Origin: Platanthera guangdongensis
Taxonomy: Eukaryota; Streptophyta; Magnoliopsida; Asparagales; Orchidaceae
Length of the DNA stretch: 64,000 nt
Assembly (NCBI GenBank): GCA_039583875.1
Contig: CM077163.1
Coordinates: 114,399,213-114,463,212 of the forward strand
Direction of reading: 5' to 3'
In this document: positions 32,079 through 43,372 of the stretch, one piece after another
Layout of the letters: every line of letters starts with the position of its first letter
Position numbering within the stretch: the first letter of the stretch is position 1
Translations under genes and position numbers: made by a program
The notes under the pieces: generated by a model
What the model was told of the DNA's origin: nothing
Databases searched by the model: none
Seen by the model: the letters and a program-made list of their open reading frames with translations, nothing else

Positions 32079-34391
32079 TGTAACATCCCCTATCCGTCGC
32101 ATAGCATATAGCAGTAGGTCCGGCCGGGGCCCGACGCCATATACTATAGACAGACCGGGTGGTTACTTATGGAAACCATCCAACCAATCTCAACGTCCTA
32201 CACAGAGCATTCTAGCGGAAGCAGTTTATAAAAGTTGTAACAAAGAACCCAACATTAAAGCATGAATGTCCACTAATACAAGATAGGAATGTTATACAAA
32301 ATACCCAAAATAAGCCTTAAGGCCTTACAAACTGTTTCGCTTCAAATTACATGTTTTACAAACCACGGCACGCAGGCCGGTCACACATGAATAAAGCAGT
32401 AAACACTTCCAAATAGGCCTTCAAGGGCCGGCTTCGCATTCGAGCTTTAGCCCGCAATTGACCGCTTGGTCCAGCTGCACCTGCAAGTAACAAACCACCG
32501 CACGGTGGCAAAACAAGACAACGGTCAGCAATGCTGACCAAATTATAACGATCCCGCCCCCACCTCGGGGCGGCGATGCTCCTTCCCTGCATTTCATTAG
32601 CGTAAGCGAGCAATATATATATATAGCCATTTCATCACAGACGTTGGCTCGCACGGCCACACGCCCCGTGCTCTCAGGGCACATTCTCGGAGAACCGGTC
32701 GATGTCACGTCAATTAAAGCCATAGACATTCCGGACTCACCACCGCCACTTGGACGACCAAACCTATGATCAATTTGTCTTCTTGGCCCGGGTCACGACA
32801 ATTTAAGTCATCAACCGCCAAATATCCTAATCTATGCCAACAGTAAGTGCCACGTGCCTTTAGGTCTCTTTAACCGAACAACATAGAACGGGTACGGTTC
32901 CATCTAACCCGTGCTCACATCGCAACGACAATTTAAGCCATTTGCGCGGGTCAAACTTACACCGAGTCCCATTTCCATCACAATTCACATAACCCGGTTA
33001 TGTTCAAGTTGGCTCTCAGGCCACCAAGTTGGCAAGATCTCGTATCCGCGTAGTTTTCCGGGTGCACCTTTGGGTTAGTCCCCAAGGCTCCCTGCTGCAA
33101 TCTACCGCGTAGAAAACCCAAAAAACAACCAATAGCACGGAGTCTTCTCCGGGATTATGCAATGCAACATCACCGATCCAGACCAATATGTCCGGGTAGG
33201 CTTCACACATCATGCCTATGTCCGTTCTCGCTTACGGACTCTAAACAATGGGGACTTCACATATATACCCGAAGGAATGCCTCCAACTCTCCGCAAACTC
33301 GCGAGAGCGGGCTTCCTATGCAAAGAAAGAGAGCTACTCATGCTCAAGATGACGATCGTTACCCTAGAGTTCCTCTTTGGCGCCATTGAAAAGTAATCGG
33401 ATGAAAAGCACCGCACTAGCTTTGCCTCCGTGGATCCGGAGTCGGCTCGCGATTTGGAGCTTCGAAGCTCCTCCAATGGCGGGATCTAGCTCCTTCTTCC
33501 TCCCTTGGCTCTCCTCTCTCTCTAAGGTTTTAGAAAGATAACACTTAAGAAAAAGTGAGGGTTTCTAAGTCCAATCCCGGGTATATCCCTTCAGGAACAA
33601 CCCCCAGCCGTTGGATCTCAAAATAAGGAAACGAACGGCTTTGATTCGGGACTGAAATGCCCAATCTGGACCGAACACATCCCGGCACACACCCGTGTCC
33701 AGGGCCGTGTGCCTCATTCTCCGTCAAAATCGAATCACCTGGAACCTCATACGGGTATCGAACACGCCCGTGTTCGAGCTGACACGCCCGTGTTCCACCT
33801 GACACGGCCGTGTGGCCGGCCGTGTACCCCATCATTTTTCCCCGAAATCAACCCGAGCACTACATGGGTTCTAGGACACGCCCGTGTCCTTACTCGTGTC
33901 ACCTCAACATGCCTGTACCCCAGGTCGTGTACACGGTCTCGACACTCGACACTTCGTCGAGCGAAGATCGTCGACCTACTAACACGGCCTTGGACACACC
34001 CGTGTCCTAGGCCGTGTGCCTTGTCTCGACACAATGTCGAGACCAAAGTGTTGACTTCCCGGGATGAGTGTCGACACGGGTTGACACGCCCTGCGACACG
34101 CCCGTGTCGCAGGCCGTGTGCCATGTCTCGACAGTTCGTCGAATGCAGAGTGTCGACTTCGCGGCTAAGTGTCGACACGGGTCGACACGCCCTGCGACAC
34201 GCCCGTGTCGTAGGCCGTGTGCCCAGTCTCGACACATTGTCGACACCAAAGTTTCGACTTACCGGCTGAGTGTCGACACAAGCTTGACACGCCCTGGGAC
34301 ATGCCCGTGTCCCAGGTCGTGTGCCTGCTGCCAGAACCCAAAACTGGCCCAAAACGTCCCCCGTCGCTCCTTTGAGTTTCGGGGCATTACA
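32079..34391 (-). repeat. Element C 5' LTR
   Basis: 2313 bp. On the minus strand it begins TGTAATGCCCCGAAACTC and ends TGTTACA. It differs from the 3' LTR by several percent (for example about five changes in the last 85 bases), giving a clearly older insertion than B. Confidence 0.92.
33670..34330. repeat. ACACGCCCGTGT and TGTCGACA palindrome cluster in the element C 5' LTR
   Basis: Same layout as in the 3' LTR. Individual sites differ by single bases between the two LTRs (for example CCCGTGTCGC here against CCCGTATCGC there), so the array is slowly losing or gaining perfect palindromes. Confidence 0.87.
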
Positions 34392-35276
34392 ATTGATCTA
34401 AGAGGATATCTTCTGGAGTGACTGGAGGAGGAGTAGGTGGAGGAGGAGTAGGTGGCCTGGCCTGAACAGTAGGAGCAGGCTACGCCTCAATAGGTGCACC
34501 ATAGGAGCTGGGGACCTGAGATGGAGAAGGAGATGGAGTCCTGTCCTCTGTGTCTATAGCTTCAGTAACTTTGGCAGCTTGAGAGGGATTTTGCAACTTT
34601 AACTCCCATCTCTGGATGGAGGAGATGGAGACCTTCTTCATGTGGTGAATGATACTTCCTTTGGAGAAACTAAAAACCTCTGGATTGATCTCATGGAGAA
34701 GCAGGGAAATTATCCTTGCATAGTTCGGGGACTTTTACTCTCCTTAATCTTATTCAGAATCAACAAGCCAAACAGAAAGGCTTTTCTACAGACTATACCT
34801 TGCATCAATTCAAAGAAATAAAGAGGTATGGCCCGGATGGAGTTGGTTTTACATAGAAGAATCTTGCCAATGACATCAACCAAGAATTTTCCTTCAGCAT
34901 GCATATCATACCTATTGATGTATTTAGCATCAGCAGAAAGTTCACAGAAAGAGCAAGTTCTGGAATAGTCTTCAGCACTTAGAAAATCGCCTGCATCTAG
35001 AGCTGGCAGTCGGAGAAGTCGAGAAATAGAGGTTGGAGTGAGTTTAATGGTGATACCTTTGACTGAAGACTTCAAGACTGTGCCATGGTGCTTGACCTTG
35101 ACATTACTGAAAAACTCTGCAACTTCGGGGAAGTGGATATGACATGGTTCTTGGAGAACAAATGTTAAGCCGGCAGTGTCGTGCAAAATCAAAAGATTAT
35201 GGAAATCGGCGGATAGGTCTGCAATCCCTGCGGCGACTAATTCCGAACCAACACCGATCTTAGATGAGGCGGCCAT
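34392..35276 (-). pseudogene. Element E ORF3, N-terminal half (plant-transposon-protein-like domain)
   Basis: Starts Met-Ala-Ala-Ser-Ser at 35276. The first about 180 residues form a compact globular domain with Leu-Thr-Pro-Thr-Ser-Ile-Ser-Arg-Leu-Leu and Lys-Phe-Leu-Val-Asp-Val-Ile-Gly-Lys motifs. The domain resembles the 'putative plant transposon protein' type and aligns with element D ORF3 (Lys-Phe-His-Ala-Asp-Ile-Val-Gly-Lys-Val-Leu-Leu). A stop near 34710 is followed by a Pro-rich region reading to 34392, where C inserted. The protein sits where SIRE-type elements carry an envelope-like ORF, but the visible domain is not a viral glycoprotein fold. Function unknown. Confidence 0.7.
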
Positions 35277-35746
35277 GATTCAGAAGTCTTGGAGATGGAG
35301 AAACCCTAGAGAATGTCGACGGGGATACGGAAGGGGCGCGGCTCTACAACTGATGGAGGAAGGCGAAGAGGCAGCCGGGTACTCGAGAGACGGAAATGAT
35401 TTTGTGTAGATGAAATTTCCGGATTTTCTTATTTATATAACCCTAGGTTTATGTCTAATTATTTGAAAAGAAACTCTGAAGTAAACTATAGATAGGCGAC
35501 ATAAGCCATTGGTTTCCGCATAAGAAAATTTGAATAAGTGATGACTCGACATATACACGAGTGAGGAGAATATCTCGAGTAGATAAGTCTAGAGTACTCA
35601 GGTAAGAATACAAAGGTACTCCAGTAGATGTATGGAAGTACTCAAGTAGGTCAATGAGGTACTCGAATCAAAAACTTAAACTTTTGGAAAACTCCAACTT
35701 TTGACTAACCTCTGAGCTTTGAGCCTTCTTGAAAGTCCAGTCTCTT
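35277..35746. other. Element E pol-ORF3 spacer with TACTCGAGTA-type motifs
   Basis: Non-coding spacer. Between 35520 and 35690 it holds degraded copies of the E LTR motif: TCTCGAGTAGAT, TACTCAGGTA, TACTCCAGTAG, TACTCAAGTAG, TACTCGAATC. Spacing is about 20-25 bp. The remainder is AT-rich with nothing else recognisable. Confidence 0.75.
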
Positions 35747-37676
35747 CTAGTCTTCCTTGTTGAGCATCCCAAGTTCTGTTTTGAAGAACGAGAACTTGGT
35801 CTCGTCCAGCGGCTTCGTGAAAATATCTGGAATTTGCCTATCTATAGGCACATATTGTAGGTTTATGTCCCCATGATCCACATGCTCCCGGATGAAATGA
35901 TACCTTAGCTCTATATGCTTTGTCCGGCTATGCGAGACTGGGTTGTTGGCTATTGCTATTGCGCTGGAGGAGTCGCAAAACAATGGAATCTTTGCAAACT
36001 TCATGTTGTAGTCTTCGAACTAATTCTTTATCCAAAGTAACTGTGCACAGCAACTGCCTGCAGAGATGTACTCTGACTCGGCCGTTGAGATTGCCACACA
36101 GTTTTGCTTCTTGCTACTCTAGGAGATAAGCCTTCTTCCAAAGAATTGGCAAGTCCCTGAAGTGCTTTTCTTGTCGTCTTTGCTACCTGTAAAATCTGCA
36201 TCTGAAAAACCTATCAGTTCGCTATCATTACTTCTTGGGTACCATAAGCCAAGATTTGGTGTATCTTTAAGATATCTCAAAATCCGCTTCGCAACAGCGT
36301 AGTGAGATTCCTTAGAGTTCACCTGAATTCTAGCACAGACACATGTTGAGAACATTATGTCAGGTCTACTTGTAGTAAGGTAGAGCAAGGATCCAATAAT
36401 GCTTCTGTACTTGGTTTCATCAAAAGATTTCCCTTTTTCATCCTTTTCCAGAGACATTGTTGAACCCATTGGAGTCCTCGTCGAGATTGCGTTCTCCATT
36501 TCGAATTTCTTGATTAGCTCTTTGGTGAACTTGGTCTGTGAGATGAAAATTCCATCTTCAAACTGTTTCACCTGAAGCATTAAGAAATACTTCAGCTCGC
36601 CCATACTGCTCATTTCAAACTTCCCTTGCATAAGTTTTAAAAACTTCTTGCAGAGGTTGTCATCAGTAGAGCCAAAAATAATGTCGTCGACATAGATTTA
36701 CACTAGCAAAATCTTGCCCTTAATTTCCCTAAAAAATAATGTCTTGTCTATCTTTCCCCTTGTGAACTTATTCTCAAGTAGAAAGCTAGACATCATCTTA
36801 CACAAAGCTCGAGGAGCTTGTTTCAGACCATATAATGCTTTATGCAGTAAATAAACATAATCAGGAAAGTTAGGATCAACGAAACCTAGAGGTTGTTCTA
36901 CATACACCTCTTCTTTTATGTCACCATTAAGGAAGGCAGACTTCACATCCATCAGGTAAACAGTGAAGCCTTTGAGTACAGCATATGCTAGGAATAACAT
37001 TATAGCCTCCAACCTTGCCACTGGAGTGTATGTCAGGTCGAAGTCGATTCCTTCTTCTTAACGATAGCCTTTGGCGACAAGTCTGGCCCAATTCTTTACT
37101 ATCGTTCCATCCTCGTCCATCTTGTTCCTGTAGACTCATTTTGTCCCAATGACTTTCTAACCTTTGGGTCTTGGAAGAAGCTTCCATACTTTGCAGCGCT
37201 TGAACTGGTTTAGTTCTTCTTCCATTGCCATTATCCACGATACATCTGAGTTTGCTTCGTCAAACTTCTTTGGTTCAACCTGCGAGAGAAAACTTAAATA
37301 TAGATTCTCATTAGTTGTACCTCTACAAGTTCTGACACCATCTCGGGGATCCCTTATGATCTGCTCAATGGGATGATCCTTCAAATGTCTGAGCTCCAGA
37401 GTCTTTGCATCTGGATTGTCTTCTATCACTAGAGTGATTTCTTCAACTTGGATGACTTCTTCATCTTGATCATCAACCTCTCCAATAGGGGTTAGAGTGG
37501 TGATCTTGATGAAATTTTCACCTTTGTCTTCAGACAGTTCATCCAAGCTAATTTCTTTCAGCTTTTCACTTGCATCTTCAATAAGCACAATAGAAGAGTT
37601 GCTTTGCAGCAAACTCGTCTCATCAAATACAACATGTATCGATTCTTCTACCACCAGGGTTTTTCTATTAAATATC
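35747..37676 (-). pseudogene. pol: Element E pol, second part: RT and RNase H
   Basis: Reading leftwards from the G insertion: integrase-RT linker (37654-37160), RT start, RT core (37021-36640; Lys-Ser-Ala-Phe-Leu-Asn and Tyr-Val-Asp-Asp), then RNase H (36631-35747, ending Leu-Asn-Lys-Glu-Asp). Stops break the frame at 37157-37159 (TAG), about 37060 (TAA), about 36697 (TAA) and 36119-36121 (TAG), the last replacing a Trp conserved in B. Reading frame is otherwise well kept, with few indels, unlike elements A and F. Confidence 0.92.
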
Positions 37677-37681
37677 CTATA

Positions 37682-38350
37682 TGTTAAGCCCGGAATCCGC
37701 GACCTGCCCGCGCAGTTTTCCAGACCGGGCGGTCTGCCTGTTCAAGCCGCCAAACCCCCAAGCCGGGCGGTCTCCATGTCAGGCCGCCGCCAGTGCCGGC
37801 CCTGCTCAGCGACAAGGCCCAAGGGCCCAGCCGTCAGCTCGCCAGGAGGAATCCGCCAGGCCGCGCGGCTTCCCTCCTTTCTTGCTTCTTTCTCTTTTGC
37901 TTCCCCTCACCTCTGCCCGGTTCTCCTGTACCCCGGGCAGCCGGTAATTTTAGCCCTGCCCGTTTGGGCAGGCCCCCGAGCCTATAAATAGGGGGTGGGT
38001 GCACTCCCCAATGGACCATGACTGGGATCCAGGAGCTCGCCTGTTACGAGCTGCGGTCTCAAGTCTAGTGTATTGCGGCTTGTAGCCCGACCGGCTTCTC
38101 CTTTTACTCGTTGTAACTCTCATTTTTAAGTAAAGGAAAGCCCGCCGCAAGAGTGGTATTTAAGCCGCGGCGGGCGAACTCTGCTGTTGCCGCTGCCAGC
38201 GGCCCCCTTTTTCGGTCTGTCCTTTAGCCGCGACCGCTAGTAACCGATTAGTCGACAGTCTCCTCCTTTCCTTCCCTATTCCCCCGGTGTTCGAACCGTT
38301 AGCTGGTTGTGCTCGACCTCCCTTGTGTTTTCGTGCATCAACAGTTAACA
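37682..38350 (+). repeat. Element G LTR1 (5' LTR)
   Basis: 669 bp, TGTTAAGCC to CAGTTAACA. GC-rich, with many GCCGGGCGG/CCGCGCGG strings and TATAAATA at 37983-37990. No tRNA primer site starting TGG is evident directly downstream, which is unusual for the other elements here. Confidence 0.9.
37983..37990 (+). promoter_or_regulatory. TATA box in element G LTR1
   Basis: TATAAATA followed by a G-rich run. Repeated in LTR2 (45893-45900) and, inverted, at 46586-46593. Confidence 0.65.
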
Positions 38351-38618
38351 CGCGGCCTTCAGATCTCGACTAATCGATGAAATCAGCGGTCTAGGGATCC
38401 AGACCGCTTAATCTTCTAGGTTCGGCGACCTGTCTAGCAAGCCGCGAGTCCGCCGGCTAAGGCTTTCAGCCCGCCTCCCGCACGGTAGAACCTAGCATTC
38501 TATCCGCTCTCTTTTCAGCCGGTTTTCTTATCAGTTTGCAGAATCGTCTAGCCGCCTCGTTAAGCCGACGCTCTTCTGCGGTTTCTTGTAAAAGTTCGGC
38601 TATTTCTCTCTTTTCAGG
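38351..38618 (+). promoter_or_regulatory. Element G leader ending in a strong splice-acceptor-like sequence
   Basis: The leader ends TTTCTCTCTTTTCAG, one base before the gag ATG at 38619. This is an excellent match to a plant 3' splice site and suggests a leader intron. A possible donor AAGTAAAG lies inside LTR1 near 38118, but I cannot decide it. No clear tRNA primer site is present. Confidence 0.5.
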
Positions 38619-39728
38619 ATGAATCCTGCAAAGAGTCATGGTACATCGAGCCGCATCTCAGTTATTACGAATCTCTCAGAAGTGCAGGATTGCTCGTATT
38701 TGGATAGTGAAGTTGTTGACCCTCGTAAGGAGATTTTTGCAAATAGTGTTGAGCGTGGTCTAAAATCTGTTGCAAATAAGCCTCTTTGTGAGGACGAAGA
38801 AGAGGCCCCTTCTCCATTCATTGATCGAATTCGGTGGGATACTTTTTCCAATGACTTCAGAGAACCACGTCTCCCAGAGTATTCTGCATGTGATGATCCG
38901 TTTTCTCATTTGCAAGCTTTTGAATCAGCTATTTCACTAAGAAAAGTGTCAAATGGAATAAAATGCAAACTCTTCGTTATGTCTTTTGGCAATGTTGCAA
39001 GGGAATGGTTTTACAGCCTTCCACCTCGATCAGTAACCAGCTTTAAGGATCTTCGAAGTCAATTTATTTCCAGATTCGCTATTTACAGGAAGCGGAAAAG
39101 AGACGTTGGAGCTCTCTTCCGAATCAAGCAAGGAATTCACGAGTCTAATTCAGATTTTGTTGATCGGTTTCAAAAAGAGGTTTTGGATATTTGTAACGTC
39201 CATCAAGACTATTACTTGCATGCTTTCATAAATGCCCTTCAAGAGGGCCAATTAAAATTCAAGCTCACCACAAAATATCCCAAAAGCTTCGGAGATCTTA
39301 TTGATAGAGTTAATACATTCGTAATAGGCGAAGAAGCAAACAAAGGTTATGTTTCGTTCCTGAATCAAATGGTTAAGCAATCCCAAGGGACTTCTAGTCA
39401 ACAACAATCTATTTCCTCACAAGATGTTTTGCAAGTTGAATATTGCAAGTCTCCTTATGTTCTCCGAGATAAAACTCCAAAGTATGAAAAATATTCAGGT
39501 AAGTATGTTAAGTTCAAAATTCCCATGGAAGATCTTTTGATGATCATTCAGGGAATGCCTGAGTTCAAGAAGCCTCGGCGCATGAAATCCAAAATCAAGT
39601 ATCGGCACGAGCAGCTTTTTTGCAAATATCATAAGGATATTGGTCATCTAACAGAAGATTGCAGAGCTCTCAAGGAATTGGCTAATCAACTTGTAAGAGC
39701 TGGAAAGCTGCAGGAATATTTCATTTAG
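38619..39728 (+). CDS. gag: Element G Gag protein
   Basis: An intact 369-codon ORF, the only sense-strand structural gene of the element. Residues about 70-240 form a Ty3/Gypsy Retrotrans_gag domain (Glu-Trp-Phe near 130, Phe-Ile-Ser-Arg-Phe near 150, Phe-Val-Asp-Arg-Phe near 185). Near residues 335-350 there is a CX2HX4HX4C knuckle (Cys-Lys-Tyr-His, Gly-His, Asp-Cys) of the kind seen in plant Tat/Athila-type Gags. It would assemble particles and package RNA, with enzymes from another element. Codon usage is AT-rich, unlike the GC-rich LTRs around it. Confidence 0.88.
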   Translation: MNPAKSHGTSSRISVITNLSEVQDCSYLDSEVVDPRKEIFANSVERGLKSVANKPLCEDEEEAPSPFIDRIRWDTFSNDFREPRLPEYSACDDPFSHLQAFESAISLRKVSNGIKCKLFVMSFGNVAREWFYSLPPRSVTSFKDLRSQFISRFAIYRKRKRDVGALFRIKQGIHESNSDFVDRFQKEVLDICNVHQDYYLHAFINALQEGQLKFKLTTKYPKSFGDLIDRVNTFVIGEEANKGYVSFLNQMVKQSQGTSSQQQSISSQDVLQVEYCKSPYVLRDKTPKYEKYSGKYVKFKIPMEDLLMIIQGMPEFKKPRRMKSKIKYRHEQLFCKYHKDIGHLTEDCRALKELANQLVRAGKLQEYFI

Positions 39729-41119
39729 TGACTCTCAAAGGCAATCTTTCATTTCTTGCTCAATAGATCAAGCAGTTATTCCTCTCTCTTTCTATAGTAA
39801 AAAGTGCTTGTGTTCAGAGTAATACATAACATATCTCTCTTTCTATAAGGCATGATAAAATTGCAGATATATATCCTTTGTCACTTCCTTAACATTATGC
39901 AATGGTTACCTTTTCATTTTGAAGCTTATTTTTAGCTTTACTTTTTATGCCTATATATATGCATGTAGGGGCAAGAGCCCATTTCGAATTCTTAAGCCCT
40001 CCACATCCTGCTCGGCTTCAGTAGCAGATGTGTAGTGGGTTTTCCGCTTGACCTTCAGTCACAGACAGGCTTTGCGTACTCGTCACGCATGACTTTAGTC
40101 ACAGACAGGCTTTACGTACTTGTCCCGCTGGACCTCGGTCGCAGACATTGCGTACTTGCCCTGCTTGACTTCAGTCGCAGACGTTGCGTACTTGTCCCGC
40201 TTGACATTGGTCATGGAATTTAAGAATTTCGATCCCGCTTATGTGTTCTTTGTGTGGAAAGCAATGCTACATGCACCTGCCCACATTGACACATAAGTGC
40301 ATATCTTCAGCTATTTTTGCAGGACAACACGAGCCTATCCGCTGTCTCGCGGTTTTATTTAGCGGCCTGTGCGGGTTTTATAATTATTTACACAAGCCGC
40401 CCGGTTTGATATTCCGGCTTAAATTTTTAACTTTCCTGTTCCTGCCTGCCGGATTATCATTAATATATTTGGGAACTCGGCCGACTTTATTCGCCTATCC
40501 GCTATTCAGTATCTTATTCGGCTTATGTATATCAATTGCCGGTTTGTTTATTCATATAAAACATAGGTCGCCCGACCTGTCTTCTGGCACTTAATTCCTG
40601 GATATTGATCTGCCGAAGCTTGTTTCTCAATTCTTGTTCTTTTAATCAAACGGGTAATTCGCTTCAGAGTTTGCCCTAGCCGCAATCTATTATTTCAATA
40701 TTATGGATGTCTGCCGACTGCGACAAGTGGCCGCGCGGCTTAGCGGTCACGGCTTATACATGAGCAAGCCGCGGCAATCCTGTTCTTCCGGCAGATAACG
40801 TTTAAATTACTAGCCGCTCGGCTTATTGTTGACGTGCACTCTGGTAGAAACCGCAGGAAAATATCTCTCTCTTGCGGACAGATTTGATGAAGTCGCAGCG
40901 CAAACTCAGCAGGTTTACATACTTATACATTTTAAATCGGAAGCTAAACTGAGACCGCGCGGACTTATTCAAGTAATAAAAGTAAGATGCAACAAAGAGT
41001 AAGGTAAAAATGCCTTCATTACTATGTCAATAAGTGTTACAAAATTGTTAATCGCGCGGTTACAAAAACAATCCGCCGATTTCAAAAAGTTCAAAATACA
41101 AAAGCAAGTTATAAATTTT
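39729..41119. other. Element G non-coding region between gag and antisense genes
   Basis: AT-rich DNA with interspersed CCG-containing strings. It includes a tandem repeat (40044-40216) and dispersed CCGCGCGG palindromes (near 40730, 40957, 41054). A 117-codon plus-strand frame at 40241-40594 encodes two hydrophobic stretches but has no recognisable domain. Confidence 0.6.
40044..40216 (+). repeat. Tandem repeat of ~36-41 bp, about 4.5 copies
   Basis: Units of the form CGCTTGAC, TCAGTC(G/A)CAGAC, GCGTACTTGTCC are repeated head to tail with length variation (41, 40, 36, 36 bp, then a partial). Longer early units carry an AGGCT insertion after CAGAC. Confidence 0.85.
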
Positions 41120-42917
41120 CTAATCGTCCGGTTTGAGCTTCTTAGCCGCAGGAACATCCAAATCACTGCCATCGCCAACATCGACAGATGATAAGGAATA
41201 CCCACTGCTAGTCGCGGAGCTCGCTGAACCATCAGAAGATGTCGAGTCAGGCCGCGCGGTCTCCGACTCTTGGCCGCCGGACTCTGGAGATGTGTGCGGG
41301 CTCCGGCTTCCCTGGCCGACCTCTTCCACGGCTTCTCCCGCCACCTCGCCGACTTCTTCCGCGACTTTGGCCTTGCCCTTGATCGACTTGTAGACATCGG
41401 CCACCTGCTCCTTCAGGGAAGGGTAGATGTCGGCGCATGTGAAGTCGGTGAAGCCGGCGGCCAAGCCGCCAATGTCCCGGAGGCGGTTAAGCGCTCCGTC
41501 GATCCCTTGGACGAGCTGGGGGAAGACCTGGTCTTGGAAGATCGGGTTGGCGGGGTTGTACATTTCCTGCAAAGCAAAGGTGAAGGTAAGGTCGCGCGGT
41601 TACATAATTCTAACCGCGCGGGTATTGGTAATTACTTACCGCCTCCTTCTCTTTAAGTCGTTTGTTCTCTTCTTGCTGTTCGCCTAACCGTGTTTTCAGG
41701 CCGCTGTTCTCTTTCAGCAGCTCCTTGTAGGCCAGCCCCATGAAGTGACTTGCCACGAAGCTCCTCGCGCCGACTTGCGCGGCTAGCCGCGGCAGGTCGT
41801 CTGGAGGAACTCGCCGCATAGCCCTCAGGTTGCGCTTGCCGTACAGCGCGCCGCCAACCGCATTAGCATGGCGGCTTACTTCTTCAGCTCCCAGTATGGG
41901 AGGGCGGTGGAGACCGTCACCGACTTGCCATCCGGACTCCACCGCAAGGCCGGCTCGCCATGGACGTCCTTCAGGCTGCTGCCGGTTCCTTGCAGCATGA
42001 ACTCCCCAGAGGAGTCCGACTCCTCCTCCTCCGCAGCCCGCGCCGGCTTGACCCGCTTCGCCCTCTTTTCTCTTTGTGTGAGGGTCAAGCCGCCCGGCGT
42101 CTGCGGCTTGTTCAGCGGGACCGCCACAGCAGCTGCAAAGACAGAAGCAATGTTAGATTTCAGGCCGTGCGGCTAGCAATGCAGTTCGGCCAGTTTGTAG
42201 CTTACTCTCTTCCGCCTCAATTCCAACAAGGGACGGCAGCAGCGGGATGTAGTAGTTCACGTCAAGCCGCTCGCCCCTGAAGAAGTCGAAGATCTCCTTC
42301 TCCTTGCCGTCCAAGCCGCTGCTGCCGAAGGCGGCTTCTTCGCGGATTTGGGGGTCGGTCGGCAGCAACCCCAAGTTGCCCTCGAAAATCAGAAACCGCT
42401 CCGGCCAGTTCGCGATCTTGTTGGCCAGGTTGACTACCTTCAGCCCTCGGCAGCCGAAGTAGAGGTGCCCCCGGAAGATCTTAGTCCCGGAGTCCGGGAT
42501 AGACCGCACCGAGAAGCACTCTCGGAAGAGTCTCATGGAGAATCGGACTCTTTCTGACCGCAGATAAGCAATGAAGCCGTATATCGCGGCTATCGAGTTG
42601 GGAGGAAGTTGCCCGGGCACAACTCCATAGTGGTCGAAGACCGCTATGGCCTCTAACAAGACCGGGAAGCCGAACCCGCAGTCGAAGTGGTCAATGGGGA
42701 CCGCGATTTGGTTAGCGTTGGAAGAGTTGATTCGCTCATCCTGCCTAGGAAGCCGCGCGATCAGCGGGCTTCCTTGCATGTGTTTCTCGACAAAGGAATC
42801 CAGCTCGGCTTTCGTAAGCCGGCATTCCTTGTGGTCAGCAGAGTAGAAGGCGGAGGCCGCGTCTGTCCTGACGGCTGTGGCCTTGTCAGACCGCGACGAT
42901 TTGGTCTTAGCCCGCAT
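41120..42917 (-). CDS. Element G antisense gene 2: spliced, gypsy-type transposase-like domain plus coiled coil
   Basis: Exon 1 is 42917-42206 (start Met-Arg-Ala-Lys-Thr). Intron 1 (42205-42133, 73 bp) has GTAAGC and TTTGCAG and joins frames exactly. Exon 2 is 42132-41640. Intron 2 (41639-41568, 72 bp) has GTAAGT and TTTGCAG and again keeps frame. Exon 3 is 41566-41120. Exon 1 resembles the 'putative gypsy-type transposon' (Transposase_28) domain: Gly-Phe-Pro-Val-Leu-Leu, Gly-Val-Val-Pro-Gly-Gln-Leu-Pro-Pro-Asn-Ser. Exons 2-3 hold a helical coil and an acidic Ser-rich tail. An apparent one-base frameshift near 41880 in exon 2 may inactivate it. Function unknown. Confidence 0.75.
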
Positions 42918-43372
42918 CTTTCTTGCTTTGTGATGAAACCAACGGGGTCTGCGCTATTTATAGAAAACCCGTGATGCTACAGTGCCCATGTCAAATCGCG
43001 GCTAGTCGTCACGCCGCGCGGCCTATGCCCCAGGAAGTGCAGATCAGCTAAGTAATCAAGCCGCCGTTTAGTCCGTCAGACCGAGCGGCTACTTCCCTGC
43101 ACTTAGAAAATTCTATGTCGAATCATGTGGATATCAATTATTCAAGCCGGCGCTCTGTTCGCCAGACCGCGCGGCTGCTATCCTAAACTTCAAATTTCTC
43201 AGAACAAAGCAGCAAACATGTGGATTATTCAAGCCGCATAAGCCGCATTCAGTTCGCAGCATAATAGAATACAACAGTTTACAGCAATCAAATTGTTCAA
43301 CATCCAGAGAAAAAATATATATTACAACACAATATATGCGAATGTCCGCGCGGCTTAGTTCTCTCAAGTCGC

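Larger units (their letters stand above)
15771..34391 (-). mobile_element. Element C: Tekay/Del-type chromovirus (Gypsy) containing nested element B
   Basis: LTRs (2312 and 2313 bp) begin TGTAA and end TTACA. Flanks are GTTGA (15766-15770) and ATTGA (34392-34396), a target duplication with one mismatch. Minus-strand order is gag, protease, RT, RNase H, integrase, chromodomain: Gypsy order. B splits RT/RNase H with target duplication GGATC. Without B, C is about 9.5 kb. The LTRs differ by several percent by eye, so C is older than B. Stops, frameshifts and an integrase catalytic change make it defective. Confidence 0.93.

Noticed and set aside
35277..35410. Host gene first exon upstream of element E ORF3
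   Set aside because: The region is contiguous with E pol and ORF3 on the same strand and is parsimoniously the element's spacer.
40241..40594. 117-codon ORF with hydrophobic stretches in element G
   Set aside because: AT-rich region with no recognisable domain; hydrophobicity follows from T-rich composition. Kept only as a remark.
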